Notes: generated by a model not told the origin, from the letters alone. Shown: positions 8,439-19,442, counted from the first letter of the stretch. The stretch is DNA of 64,000 nucleotides from Agromyces sp. SYSU T00194 (GCF_040496035.1 NZ_JBEPJZ010000001.1:1612001-1676000); one strand, 5' to 3'. Program-made: numbers and translations.

Positions 8439-9635
8439 TCAGGTGAGTGCGGCGATCCAGTCGTCGAGGGCCGATCGGGTGATGCCGAATCGGACGTGTC
8501 CCTTGCCGAGACCCGCGGCATCGATGATCTGTGTCGCGGAGCAGCCGCCGGTTTCCGAAAGGGTGATGCCGGTGCTGACGCCCTCGGCGTCGACGAAGGT
8601 GCCGGTCGCGTCGGCGTAGTAGCGGTTGGGCTTGAGCTGGTCGGGTCGGTCGGCGTCGTCGGCGAGCATCGTGCCGGGGCAGGCGTCCTCGGCGTCGACC
8701 ACGCCGTCGCCGTCGTCGTCGGCGCTGGGGAGGAGTCCGTACGGGCCGGGCTGGTCGGTGGCCTGCCCGACGCTGTCCCAGCCCCAGCAGTCGGCGGCGC
8801 CGGCGGGGGTGAGTCCGCAGGTGTGGAGGCCGCCGGCGGTGAGTTGGGTGTAGGGGCCGGGCTGGTCGTCGGATTGCCCGAAGGAGTTGGAGCCCCAGCA
8901 TTCGGCGACGCCACCGGGGGTGAGTCCGCAGGTGTGGAGGCCGCCGGCGGTGAGTTGGGTGTACGGGCCGGGCTGGTCGTCGGCCTGCCCGTAGGAGTTG
9001 TCGCCCCAGCAGTCAGCGGCACCGTCGGGGGTGAGTCCGCAGGTGTGGAAATCGCCTGCGGTGAGTTGGGTGTAGGGCCCGGTCTGGTCGGTGGCCTGCC
9101 CGCTGCTGTCCTGGCCCCAGCAGTCGGCGGCGCCGTCGGGGGTGCGTCCGCAGGTGTGGAGGTAGCCTGCGGTGAGTTGGGTGTAGGGGCCGGTCTGGTC
9201 GGTGGCCTGCCCTTCGATGTTGCGGCCCCAGCAGTCGGCGGCGCCGTCGGGGGTGAGTCCGCAGGTGTGGAGTCCACTTGCGGTGAGTTGGGTGTAGGGG
9301 CCGGTCTGGTCGGTGGCTCGCCCATCGCCGTTGTAGCCCCAGCAGTCGGCGGCGCCGTCGAGGGTGAGTCCGCAGGTGTGGGCACTGGCTGTGGTGAGTT
9401 GGGTGTAGGGGCCGGTCTGGTCGGTGGCCTGCCCTTCGCCGTTGGAGCCCCAGCAGTCGGCGGCGCCGTCGGGGGTGAGGCCGCAGGTGTGGCCGTCGCT
9501 CGCAGTGAGCGGGACATCGTCGGTCATCGCGGGCGTCGCCGCGGTCGCGGGTGCCGGTGCCAGCAGCATCAGCAGGACCAGCGCGGCGGCGGCGAGTGCG
9601 GCGGGGAGCAGGCGGAGCGAACGGAGCACGGGCAT
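8439..9635 (-). CDS. Secreted protein with seven RCC1-like repeats and a C-terminal conserved module
   Basis: Exported protein of 398 residues. A Sec signal peptide (basic start, long Ala/Leu core, cleavage near APATAA) is followed by seven tandem 37-residue units, each with HTCGLTPDGAADCWG and a PYTQLTA end, the consensus of bacterial RCC1/beta-propeller blades. The two cysteines per unit could form disulfides outside the cell. After the repeats comes an acidic calcium-binding-like stretch DDDGDGVVDAEDACPGT (thrombospondin type-3 style) and a C-terminal module with GCSATQII, GKGHVRFGITRSAL and DDWIAAL. ATG at 9635 chosen for the GGAGG upstream. Function unknown: a surface binding or adhesion protein is plausible, but no enzymatic motif is visible. 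Confidence 0.85.
   Translation of the reverse strand: MPVLRSLRLLPAALAAAALVLLMLLAPAPATAATPAMTDDVPLTASDGHTCGLTPDGAADCWGSNGEGQATDQTGPYTQLTTASAHTCGLTLDGAADCWGYNGDGRATDQTGPYTQLTASGLHTCGLTPDGAADCWGRNIEGQATDQTGPYTQLTAGYLHTCGRTPDGAADCWGQDSSGQATDQTGPYTQLTAGDFHTCGLTPDGAADCWGDNSYGQADDQPGPYTQLTAGGLHTCGLTPGGVAECWGSNSFGQSDDQPGPYTQLTAGGLHTCGLTPAGAADCWGWDSVGQATDQPGPYGLLPSADDDGDGVVDAEDACPGTMLADDADRPDQLKPNRYYADATGTFVDAEGVSTGITLSETGGCSATQIIDAAGLGKGHVRFGITRSALDDWIAALT
8735..9511 (-). repeat. Seven tandem 111-bp repeats inside the RCC1-like gene
   Basis: In-frame direct repeats with an exact 111-bp period; the block encoding PYTQLTA recurs at 8838 and 8949, for example. Neighbouring copies are nearly identical at DNA level, including synonymous positions, which points to recent duplication or gene conversion. 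Boundaries are approximate. Confidence 0.85.
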
Positions 9636-9767
9636 GACGACCTCCACGTCGAGGGCGACGCCGCGGCAGGACGCCGACACGTCACCCTGTCTACTCCCTG
9701 GCCGCACCCGCGGGTACCCCCAGAGGTGGTGACGGGCGTCCGGTATGCGGTGCCGGGCGCCCGTGTC

Positions 9768-12679
<2,912 letters not shown>

Positions 12680-12689
12680 GCCGACGACG

Positions 12690-12712
12690 CCCGGGCGGCC
12701 CGCGCCGCCGGG
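12690..12712. terminator. GC-rich hairpin between convergent genes
   Basis: CCCGGGCGGC pairs with GCCGCCGGG around a CCGC loop, with one bulged G. It lies in the 40-bp gap between two stop codons. Confidence 0.4.
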
Positions 12713-12719
12713 TCGGCCG

Positions 12720-13574
12720 TCAGGGCGACGGGATCGGCACCGCCGCGCCGGTCACCGTGATGCCGCCGCGGTGCGGCACGTGCACCCGCAGCAGGCTCGG
12801 CCGGCCGACGTGACGTCCCTGGTGCACGCGCAGGTCGGCGGGCGGCGCCACCGCGTCCGTCTCGCGCAGGTACGCGCCGAGTGCCGCGGCCGCGGCGCCG
12901 GTCGCCGGGTCCTCGACGATCGCGCCGACCGGGAACGGGTTGCGCACCTCGAAGGCGTCGGGCGTGCGCCGGTGCACCACGGTCACGGTCGCGGGCCAGC
13001 CCTGCGCGTCCATCAGCCGCCGCAGCGCCGCCGGGTCGAACGCGACCCGGTCGAGCGCGGCCACGTCGGCGACTGCGACGATCGGGTGCCGGTTGCCCGC
13101 GAACGCGATGCGCGGCGGCAGTGCGTCGTCCAGGTCTGCGGCGTCGAGGCCGAGCACCGCGAGCAGCTCCCGCAGCACCTCCGGGTCGAGCGGTTCGACG
13201 GCGGGCTCCACGCTCGTGAACGACGCCTCGACCCCGTGCGCGCCGGCAGCGGTGTCGATCACGACGTCGCCGACGGGGGTCGCGAAGGTGAGCCGCCCCG
13301 GTCCGCGGCGCTCGGCGAGGGCGACGGCCGTGGCGACCGTCGCATGCCCGCAGAACGGCACCTCGGCCAGGGGCGAGAAGTAGCGGATGCCGCAGGCCAG
13401 CCCGGCGCCGTCGGCGCGCGCGTCCGTGACGAACGCGGTCTCCGCGTAGCCGACCTCGGCGGCGATGCGCTGCATCGCGTCGTCGTCCAGCCCGCCGGCG
13501 TCGAGCACCACGCCCGCGGGGTTGCCGCCCGCCGGGTCGGTCGTGAACGCGGACAGGCGCAGGACCTCGGTCAT
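12720..13574 (-). CDS. PhzF family phenazine biosynthesis-like isomerase
   Basis: Cytosolic enzyme of 284 residues, the normal length of the PhzF/diaminopimelate-epimerase-like fold. Seen: start VLRLSAFTTDPAGGNPAGVV, YAETAFV with glutamate at residue 45, the position of the catalytic Glu45 of PhzF; FSPLAEVPFCGHATVA; and near the C-terminus VEDPATGAAAAALGAYL. These are the conserved motifs of the family in order. ATG at 13574 chosen because homologues start there. No other phenazine genes are near, so this is one of the many stand-alone PhzF-like isomerases or epimerases of unknown substrate. Confidence 0.9.
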   Translation of the reverse strand: MTEVLRLSAFTTDPAGGNPAGVVLDAGGLDDDAMQRIAAEVGYAETAFVTDARADGAGLACGIRYFSPLAEVPFCGHATVATAVALAERRGPGRLTFATPVGDVVIDTAAGAHGVEASFTSVEPAVEPLDPEVLRELLAVLGLDAADLDDALPPRIAFAGNRHPIVAVADVAALDRVAFDPAALRRLMDAQGWPATVTVVHRRTPDAFEVRNPFPVGAIVEDPATGAAAAALGAYLRETDAVAPPADLRVHQGRHVGRPSLLRVHVPHRGGITVTGAAVPIPSP

Positions 13575-13653
13575 GCGCCGAGCGTAGCCCCGCCCGAGCC
13601 CGCCGACACCGGGCCAATCGTCGACGACTGGCCCGCGCGCGGCCGAGGCGGCG

Positions 13654-13659
13654 TAGCGT
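13654..13659 (+). promoter_or_regulatory. -10 of leaderless promoter, membrane protein 13666
   Basis: TAGCGT ends 6 bp before the ATG at 13666. Confidence 0.55.
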
Positions 13660-13665
13660 GGCGGC

Positions 13666-14496
13666 ATGGCCGCCGACGACGACGCACGACTCGCCGCACT
13701 GCGGGAGGCGGTCTACGGGCGGCGCGGCAGCACGGTCGGCCCCGCCGCCGAGGAGCTCGCAGCCCTCGAGCGCGCCCGTGCGTTCGCCGCGGCCCGCGCG
13801 GAGGCCTCCGGCGCGTCCGAGCAGGGTGCGGGCCCCGACCTCGGCGCATCCGTCGCCGTCGCCGAGCAGGCCGCGTCTCCGGCCGACGGTGCCGGCGGCG
13901 CGGCGAGCGGGGCGCCCCGGCCCGCGGGGGTGCCCGGGGGCGATGCGCGGTCGCGCGGGCGACTCGGCCGTGCGCTCCGCCGCCATCCGCAGGCCCTGGC
14001 GCTCGCCGGTGCGGCCGCCCTCGTGCTCGCCGTCGCCGTCGTCGCGTGGGCGGCCGGCGTGCGCACCGTCACCGCCCAGCCCACGGGCCTCGACGTGTTC
14101 GAGCGCCCCCAGGAGCCCGCGGACCTCGCGGGCGCCCACCCCGCGTACGCCGACCCCGCCGACGAGTCGTTCCGGCTGCTCGACGACGTGCTCGGGTGGT
14201 CGTTCTTCGCCGCACGCACCGACGAGGGCGCCGTCTGCCTCGCCCGCTCCGCCCCCGACCAGGCGGTGCCGTACGCCATCCGCTGCACCGACGAGGCGGC
14301 GTTCCGCGCCGAGGGCGTCGTCGACTGGCTCCGGGTCGACGAGGTGCCGCCCGCGGAGCGCCCGGAGGGCATGACGTACCGCGACGCCGTCGAGGTGCGC
14401 TGGGCACCCGGCACGACGCTCACGTGGACGCTCGTGCCGGCGACCGAGGCCGAGCGCCGCCAGCGCATCGGGGTCGGCGTGATCCCGGTGCCCTGA
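13666..14496 (+). CDS. Single-pass membrane protein of unknown function (paralogue of 18592)
   Basis: Protein of 276 residues. An N-terminal cytosolic helix region (LREAVYGRRGSTVGPAAEELAALER) is followed by a low-complexity Ala/Gly/Ser linker, an arginine cluster, one membrane segment near residues 108-128 (ALALAGAAALVLAVAVVAWAA) and an extracytoplasmic domain of about 145 residues with two cysteines (EGAVCLA and AIRCTD) that may pair. Conserved features are GLDVFERPQ after the membrane and SFFAARTDEGAVCLA. The same architecture and motifs recur in the gene at 18592, so the two are paralogues. I do not recognise the family. A sensor or anti-sigma-like role would be a guess. Confidence 0.75.
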   Translation: MAADDDARLAALREAVYGRRGSTVGPAAEELAALERARAFAAARAEASGASEQGAGPDLGASVAVAEQAASPADGAGGAASGAPRPAGVPGGDARSRGRLGRALRRHPQALALAGAAALVLAVAVVAWAAGVRTVTAQPTGLDVFERPQEPADLAGAHPAYADPADESFRLLDDVLGWSFFAARTDEGAVCLARSAPDQAVPYAIRCTDEAAFRAEGVVDWLRVDEVPPAERPEGMTYRDAVEVRWAPGTTLTWTLVPATEAERRQRIGVGVIPVP

Positions 14497-14637
14497 GCAC
14501 CTGGTCGCCCCACCGCATCCGCATCGTGACGCCCGATGACGCGCCACGCCGGCCGCCACGCGTTCACCTCGCGTTCGGGTCGGTGTGATGCGCTAGAGTC
14601 CCTGTCCGGCGGCGACGGTGCCGCAACCACTTGATCG

Positions 14638-15597
14638 ATGGGACGAATCGTGACCACCCGCACGGCCGAGTACCCGCGGCCGGATCACTTCCTGCTCCAC
14701 ATCTCCGACACCCACCTCCTGGCCGGTGGCGGAAGCCTCTACGACCGCGTGCCGAGCGAACGGCACCTGCGGCAGCTCTTCGACGAGTTCGAGGCGTCCG
14801 GTGCCCGCCCCGAGGCCATCGTGTTCACGGGCGACCTCGCCGACCGCGGCGAGCCCGACGCCTACGCGCGCCTGCGCCGCATCGTGGAGCCCGCCGCCGA
14901 GCGCGTCGGCGCCGAGGTGATCTGGGTGATGGGCAACCACGACGAGCGGCGGGCCTTCCGCCGCGGCCTGTTCGACGAGGTGGGCAGCGAGCGCCCGGTC
15001 GATCGCGCCTACGACGTCAACGGGCTGCGCGTCATCACGCTCGACTCGACCGTGCCCGGCCACCACCACGGCGAGGTCGCCGAGGAGCAGCTCGACTGGC
15101 TCGCCGAGGAGCTGTCGACGGATGCCCCGCACGGCACGATCCTCGCCATGCACCACCCGCCCGTGCCCAGCGTGCTCGACCTCGCGGTGAGCGTCGAGCT
15201 GCGCGACCAGGCCGCGCTCGCCGAGGTCGTCGAGGGCAGCGACATCCGCTCGATCATCGCCGGGCACCTGCACTACTCGTCGACGGCGACCTTCGCGGGC
15301 GTGCCGGTGTCCGTGGCGTCCGCCACCTGCTACACGCAGGACCTCAACGTGCCGGTCGGCGGCACCCGCGGCCGCGACGGTGCGCGCGCGTTCAACCTCG
15401 TGCACGTGTACCCGTCGACCGTGCTGCACTCGGTCGTGCCGCTGGGCGAGTTCCCGGCGCTCGACTGGATCGACGCCGACGAGTCGGCCGCGCGCCTCGC
15501 AGGCGACGGCATCGTCATCGCCGACGCGGAGACGCCTCCGGCGCCGGCAGAGGCGCCGCTGACGCTGCCGCAGACGGTGCTGGCCGACCTGCGCTGA
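14638..15597 (+). CDS. Metallophosphoesterase, 3',5'-cyclic-nucleotide phosphodiesterase-like (CpdA)
   Basis: Calcineurin-like phosphoesterase of 319 residues that should hydrolyse cyclic nucleotides (CpdA/Rv0805 group) using two metal ions. The metal-binding motifs are all present in order: DTHL, GDLADRG, GNHDE, MHHPP and GHLHYSS. The C-terminal 60 residues extend past the catalytic core, as in actinobacterial members. ATG at 14638 is used here; a GTG at 14650 ([13 protein letters not shown]) is an equally plausible start, with GGGACG a few bases upstream. A TAGAGT at 14593 may be its -10, giving a leader of about 40 bases. The substrate is inferred from the family; phospholipid or nucleoside substrates are possible. 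Confidence 0.88.
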   Translation: MGRIVTTRTAEYPRPDHFLLHISDTHLLAGGGSLYDRVPSERHLRQLFDEFEASGARPEAIVFTGDLADRGEPDAYARLRRIVEPAAERVGAEVIWVMGNHDERRAFRRGLFDEVGSERPVDRAYDVNGLRVITLDSTVPGHHHGEVAEEQLDWLAEELSTDAPHGTILAMHHPPVPSVLDLAVSVELRDQAALAEVVEGSDIRSIIAGHLHYSSTATFAGVPVSVASATCYTQDLNVPVGGTRGRDGARAFNLVHVYPSTVLHSVVPLGEFPALDWIDADESAARLAGDGIVIADAETPPAPAEAPLTLPQTVLADLR

Positions 15598-15620
15598 CGC
15601 CCGGCGCGCGTCGGGAGCCG

Positions 15621-15845
15621 TCAGCCGATGCCGGGGTGCTCCGCCGCGGTGCGGGGGATGGTCACGTGCACCGCGACGTCGGCGCCGTCGCGCCCGCCGG
15701 GGGCCTCGGGAACGGCCGTTCGGCGCACGATGCCCTGGAGTGGCCAGACCTGGATGGACGGGTGCGGACGAGGGGCGTCCTCGTGTACGCGCGCGCGGCC
15801 GAACCTCGGGACGCGCGCCCAGCCGGCCTGCCGTTCGATGCCCAT
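15621..15845 (-). CDS. Small hypothetical protein
   Basis: Open frame of 74 codons. The start is supported by GAGGAG 6 bp before the ATG at 15845, a near-ideal ribosome-binding site. The product is basic and proline-rich at its centre (FGRARVHEDAPRPHPSIQVW) and ends VAVHVTIPRTAAEHPGIG, with no signal peptide or membrane segment. I do not recognise it. It is transcribed away from the small membrane-protein gene at 15959. Without this gene the stretch 15598-15958 would hold nothing I can identify. Confidence 0.45.
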   Translation of the reverse strand: MGIERQAGWARVPRFGRARVHEDAPRPHPSIQVWPLQGIVRRTAVPEAPGGRDGADVAVHVTIPRTAAEHPGIG

Positions 15846-15946
15846 GGTGCTCCTCGTATCGTGCGCATGCTCGCGCACCTCCATGGTGCGCCCCTGCCGG
15901 GCGAGCGGAGGGGCCGTTGGTCCCGTGCGCGTGCGCGTTCGGGGCA

Positions 15947-15952
15947 GACGCT
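15947..15952 (+). promoter_or_regulatory. -10-like element, small membrane protein
   Basis: GACGCT ends 6 bp before the ATG at 15959. It lacks the first T of TANNNT. Confidence 0.4.
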
Positions 15953-15958
15953 GGTCGC

Positions 15959-16258
15959 ATGGACACGATGCATGCGCCCAACGGCGCGACCGTCCTCCCG
16001 GAGGCGGCCGCGGACGGCCGTGTCGCGCGGTTCCTGCTCCTGGTGCTCCTCGCATTCACGGCCGTGACCGCTGCGGCGGGCGGGATCGCCCTCGTCGTCG
16101 GGAGCCTCGTGCAGGTCGCGCTCATCCCGTTCAGTGCGCTGCAGGCCCTGTACTTCGCGATCGGGCTCGCCGAGGTGGGCCTCGTGCTGCTCACGCTGGG
16201 TGTCTTCCGCGGCTGGGGCGGCGACGGTGCCCTGCGGCCGGGGAGTCCTGAGTCCTGA
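15959..16258 (+). CDS. Small two-segment membrane protein
   Basis: Protein of 99 residues with two clear hydrophobic stretches, roughly residues 20-46 (FLLLVLLAFTAVTAAAGGIA onward) and 52-80 (ALIPFSALQALYFAIGLAEV onward), joined by a short loop. The final residues, GSPES, are encoded by the beginning of a 7-bp tandem repeat that runs through the stop codon, so the C-terminus can change with repeat number. An upstream in-frame ATG exists but its product would be Arg/Pro/Cys-rich shadow sequence. The family is not recognised. Confidence 0.65.
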   Translation: MDTMHAPNGATVLPEAAADGRVARFLLLVLLAFTAVTAAAGGIALVVGSLVQVALIPFSALQALYFAIGLAEVGLVLLTLGVFRGWGGDGALRPGSPES

Positions 16259-16312
16259 GTCCTGAGTCCTGAGTCCTGAGTCCTGAGCCCTGAGCCCTGA
16301 GCCCTGAGCCCT
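16243..16312. repeat. Heptanucleotide tandem repeat, ten units
   Basis: Six copies of GAGTCCT followed by four of GAGCCCT, without interruption (70 bp). The array spans the stop codon of the rightward membrane-protein gene and touches the stop codon of the convergent lipoprotein gene. Seven is not a multiple of three, so a gain or loss of units shifts the frame. Confidence 0.95.
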
Positions 16313-16748
16313 ACTTGGGTGGCAGCGTCACCGACTGCTCGAGCGCGGTGACCTCGAGCGGCTCCGTCGTGGTCACGTACGTCGGCGTCCAGAACACGGT
16401 GGTGTGCGGCGCGTAGTCCATGGTGCAGGCGACGTTGTCGGGCAGCGGCGGGATCTCGATCGACACCGCGTTGCCCTCGCCGGCCTCGGCGGTGACGGCG
16501 ATGTCGGTGCCGACCCACGGGCAGCTCGAGCTGCCCCAGAGTGTGACGGCCAGCTTGGTGCCCTCCTCGAGCCAGGCGGCCTGCATGCCGAGCTCGTCGG
16601 CGTCGGGGCTGGCCTGGTCGTACTCCTCCGGCTCGCCCGCGTAGTCCTCGACGGGACTCGTCCCGGGGTTGCACGCGGCGAGCAGGAGGAGGGCGCTCGC
16701 CGAGACGGCGAGCGCGACGGTGGTGCGGCGGAGCATCCGTCGGTCCAT
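16311..16748 (-). CDS. Hypothetical lipoprotein
   Basis: Exported lipoprotein of 145 residues. The signal peptide has a basic start and Leu/Ala core ending in lipobox LLAAC, so the mature protein begins at Cys27. The mature part starts with an acidic linker (EPEEYDQASPDADEL) and then a small beta-rich domain with two further cysteines (SSSCPW and NVACTM) that may pair. ATG at 16748 is preferred because TACGCT lies 7 bp upstream. The gene starts 5 bp after the Stealth gene stop, so it may be read from both an internal leaderless promoter and the longer transcript. No family recognised. Confidence 0.75.
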   Translation of the reverse strand: MDRRMLRRTTVALAVSASALLLLAACNPGTSPVEDYAGEPEEYDQASPDADELGMQAAWLEEGTKLAVTLWGSSSCPWVGTDIAVTAEAGEGNAVSIEIPPLPDNVACTMDYAPHTTVFWTPTYVTTTEPLEVTALEQSVTLPPK

Positions 16749-16753
16749 GCCGC

Positions 16754-18460
16754 TCAGCGTAGCGTCGCGCGCGGCTGGGCGACAGGGTCGTACGACCTGC
16801 CCGCCTCGGCGACCTCCCGCTCCCACGGCGCGGGGATCGGGAAGTAGCGCTCGAGGAAGTCGATCACGGCGCGCGTGCGCTGCTCGACCGGGATCTCCGG
16901 GAAGCTGCCGTCGTTCAGGCAGAACATGTCGTGGTCGCGACGCTTCAGCAGGCGGCGCATGGCGGGCAGCGCCTTCCGCAGCGTCGTCTCGACGTACTTC
17001 ACGGTGACGTCGGTCTGCGTGACCGCGCGCCCCGTCATCAGTGCGTAGTAGTGGTAGAGCGAGTTGGTCACCGAGATGTCGGTCGCCGACCGGAAGCGAC
17101 TGGCCGCGGTGCGCCGGAAGTCCTCGGGGAACTCGGCCTCGAGCTCGGCCATGACGCTCTTGCGCAGCGGGGCGGCGCAGTGCTCGAGGTGCCGGGTGGT
17201 GACCTTGCCGAAGCGCTCGCGCAGCAGGGCGCGGTTCACGCGGGCGGCGTTCTCGAAGCCGCTGCGGCTCGGGTCGGACTCGCCGAGGCCGATGCGGGTG
17301 GTGGCCTCGACGAACTTCGTGATGCCGCCGGGGGAGAAGAACACGTCGGGCCGGAGCGGGCGGCCGAAGAACATGTCGTCGTTGGAATACAGGAAGTGCT
17401 CGCTGATGCCGGGGATGTGGTGCAGCAGGCTCTCGACCGCGTGCGAGTTGTGCGTCGGCAGCACCGACGGGTCGGGGAACATGTCCTCGCTCGGCACGAT
17501 GGTGACGCGCGGATGCTCGGCGAGCCAGTGCGGCGCGCCGGAGTCGGTGGCGATGTAGATGTGCCGCACCCACGGGGCGTACAGGTACACCGAGCGCAGC
17601 GCGTACTTCAGCTCGTCGATCTGGCGGAACCTGGCTTCGGAGTCGTCGCCCGCGCCGACCACGTACTGCTGCATGCGCTTGGCGCGCTCGCGCTGGAACT
17701 CGTCGCTCGAGCCGTCGACCCACGAGAAGACGATGTCGATCTCGAAGTTCACGTCGCTCGCGAGGGGGGTGAACATGTGCTCGAGCGTGGGCCAGTCGCG
17801 GCCGAACAGGTGCACCGTGTCCTGCACGGCCTCGGCGCGGGGGAGCGTGCGGCGCATGAGCGCGTTCTCGAGCGGCGCGGTGATCTGGTCGTCGCCGAAG
17901 TGCCAGAGCTCGAGCTGCAGGGCGGTCTCGGCGCCGTAGCGCAGCCTGCCGACCGGCTCGATGCGCGGGCGGTACAGGCGCATCGCCGTCGCCTTGCGGT
18001 GCGCGGCCAGGTGCCCGTCGGCGAGCAGCACGGGCTCGGCGCCGGCCAGCTTGCGGGGCTCGACCACCTCGGAGGTGAACGGCTCGTCCCAGAACGCCTC
18101 CGCGAAGGCGGCCGCGAGCTCCCGGCGCCGGGCACGGTCGACCGCGACGATCATGCGGTCGTCGTCGCCGCGCACGAGCAGGAACGGGATCGATGCCGCG
18201 TCGAGCACGCGCCCGACCTCGAGCAGGTCCTCGACCATCGACTCGTGGGGCGTCATGTGCCCGTTCCGCAGCGCGTACACGCCCTTGCGCACGACCACGT
18301 CGTCGCGCTCGAAGCGCGGGCGGCGGTGGCCGGAGGCGACGAGCACCAACTCCGGGGCATCCGACAGCTGCGGCACGGGTGCGGTCACCGGTTCCCGGCG
18401 CGCGAACGCCTCGCCGTCGTCGTGGGCGGGGCCTGCCGGGAAATCGGGATCGCTCGTCAC
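16754..18460 (-). CDS. Stealth family phosphosugar transferase
   Basis: Protein of 568 residues with the four conserved regions of Stealth proteins, which transfer sugar-1-phosphates onto glycans to build phosphodiester-linked polysaccharides. Seen in order: CR1 DIVFSWVDGSSDEF near residue 243, CR2 RQIDELKYALRSVYLYAPWV followed by IYIATDSGAPHWL, CR3 HNSHAVESLLHHIPGISEHF with YSNDDMFFGR, and CR4 DHDMFCLND. About 240 N-terminal residues precede CR1, as in actinobacterial members. GTG start with AGAGGTG upstream. No capsule cluster flanks it, so its acceptor is unknown; a cell-wall or surface glycan is likely. Confidence 0.92.
   Translation of the reverse strand: MTSDPDFPAGPAHDDGEAFARREPVTAPVPQLSDAPELVLVASGHRRPRFERDDVVVRKGVYALRNGHMTPHESMVEDLLEVGRVLDAASIPFLLVRGDDDRMIVAVDRARRRELAAAFAEAFWDEPFTSEVVEPRKLAGAEPVLLADGHLAAHRKATAMRLYRPRIEPVGRLRYGAETALQLELWHFGDDQITAPLENALMRRTLPRAEAVQDTVHLFGRDWPTLEHMFTPLASDVNFEIDIVFSWVDGSSDEFQRERAKRMQQYVVGAGDDSEARFRQIDELKYALRSVYLYAPWVRHIYIATDSGAPHWLAEHPRVTIVPSEDMFPDPSVLPTHNSHAVESLLHHIPGISEHFLYSNDDMFFGRPLRPDVFFSPGGITKFVEATTRIGLGESDPSRSGFENAARVNRALLRERFGKVTTRHLEHCAAPLRKSVMAELEAEFPEDFRRTAASRFRSATDISVTNSLYHYYALMTGRAVTQTDVTVKYVETTLRKALPAMRRLLKRRDHDMFCLNDGSFPEIPVEQRTRAVIDFLERYFPIPAPWEREVAEAGRSYDPVAQPRATLR
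16756..16761 (-). promoter_or_regulatory. -10 of leaderless promoter, lipoprotein gene
   Basis: TACGCT on the minus strand ends 7 bp before the ATG at 16748. It lies inside the 3' end of the Stealth gene. Confidence 0.5.
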
Positions 18461-18591
18461 TGCACCTCTGCTCTGCGGGGCCGGTCACGCGCGGTCGCGC
18501 GGAACGGGAAGATTCTATGTCGGCGCCGTGCGCCCGCCCGCCCCCTGTGCGGGGCCGCGCGTTCGGCGTAGGCTCGGCGGCGGAGCCTCCG

Positions 18592-19407
18592 ATGCCACCC
18601 GACGACGACCTCGACGCGCTGCGTGCACGTCGGCGCGCGCTCGAGGCGGTGGTCTACGGCACGCCCGACGGGCACGCGTCCCGGGCCGCCGACGAGCTGG
18701 CCGAGGTGCTCGGGCGCATCGCCGCCCTCGAGCGACAGGCGGACGCCGCGACGGCGACGGCCCCGGCACCACCCGGCGCAGGGCGAGCGGATGCATCCGA
18801 GCCGGAGAAGTTCGATGCGCTGATCGCCGGGCTCGGCGACGACATCGACGACACCGACGCCTCGGCAGCGGCCGGGACTGACGCGGCCGGGGCGGCCGGG
18901 GCGGTCGACGAGGCCGCCGCGGACGACGCGCCGTCGGCACCCGGGCGCCGGCGGGGCATCCGCCGCCTCCTCCTCGCCGGGGCGGCGGTGGTCGCGCTCG
19001 TCGCGTGGTTCGCCGTCACGATCACGCCTCCGACGGGCCCGGGCCTGGCGATCTTCGAGCGCGAGCAGGCGGAGGCCGACGTGCTGCCGATGGCCGCGTT
19101 CCTCGCGCCGAGCGAGCGGGAGACGACCCGGCTCGTCCATGAGGAGTTCGGCTACGGGTTCTGGGCGTTCCGCGACCGCTCGGGGCGGGTGTGCCTGATC
19201 ATGCTGCAGCCGGGCACCATCGACGGGGCGGACGCGGACTGCGCCCAGGAGCCGACGTTCCTCGCCGGCGGGCTCTCGCTCGTGCTCGCCTACGAGGACA
19301 TCCCCGACGGGCTCCGTCCGGCGGACATGCGGATGGGCGAGGTGCTCCGCCTCATCTGGACCGCCGACGCGGCCGGGGTCGCGTGGACCATGGACGCCGA
19401 CGCCTGA
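18592..19407 (+). CDS. Single-pass membrane protein of unknown function (paralogue of 13666)
   Basis: Protein of 271 residues with the same layout as the gene at 13666: N-terminal segment ALRARRRALEAVVYGTPDGH, an acidic/Ala-rich linker, an arginine cluster RRRGIRR, one membrane segment LLLAGAAVVALVAWFAVTI and an extracytoplasmic domain. Shared motifs include GLAIFEREQ after the membrane and FWAFRDRSGRVCL, plus two cysteines (RVCLIM and ADCAQE). The start was set at 18592 by analogy with the paralogue, supported by GGAG upstream; longer readings upstream are GC shadow. Divergent from the Stealth gene and followed after 35 bp by the FBP gene. Function unknown. Confidence 0.75.
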   Translation: MPPDDDLDALRARRRALEAVVYGTPDGHASRAADELAEVLGRIAALERQADAATATAPAPPGAGRADASEPEKFDALIAGLGDDIDDTDASAAAGTDAAGAAGAVDEAAADDAPSAPGRRRGIRRLLLAGAAVVALVAWFAVTITPPTGPGLAIFEREQAEADVLPMAAFLAPSERETTRLVHEEFGYGFWAFRDRSGRVCLIMLQPGTIDGADADCAQEPTFLAGGLSLVLAYEDIPDGLRPADMRMGEVLRLIWTADAAGVAWTMDADA

Positions 19408-19442
19408 GGCAGACTGGAGACGTCGACCCGGGGAGGAATCGC

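Noticed and set aside
8735..9511. Regular direct repeats that might be a CRISPR array
   Set aside because: Period is 111 bp with no short spacers of unique sequence; the repeats are coding RCC1-like units.
16311..18488. A 725-codon frame joining the Stealth and lipoprotein regions
   Set aside because: The Stealth protein and the lipoprotein are in different frames, each with its own start and signals; the joined frame is a shadow of Stealth followed by the lipoprotein.
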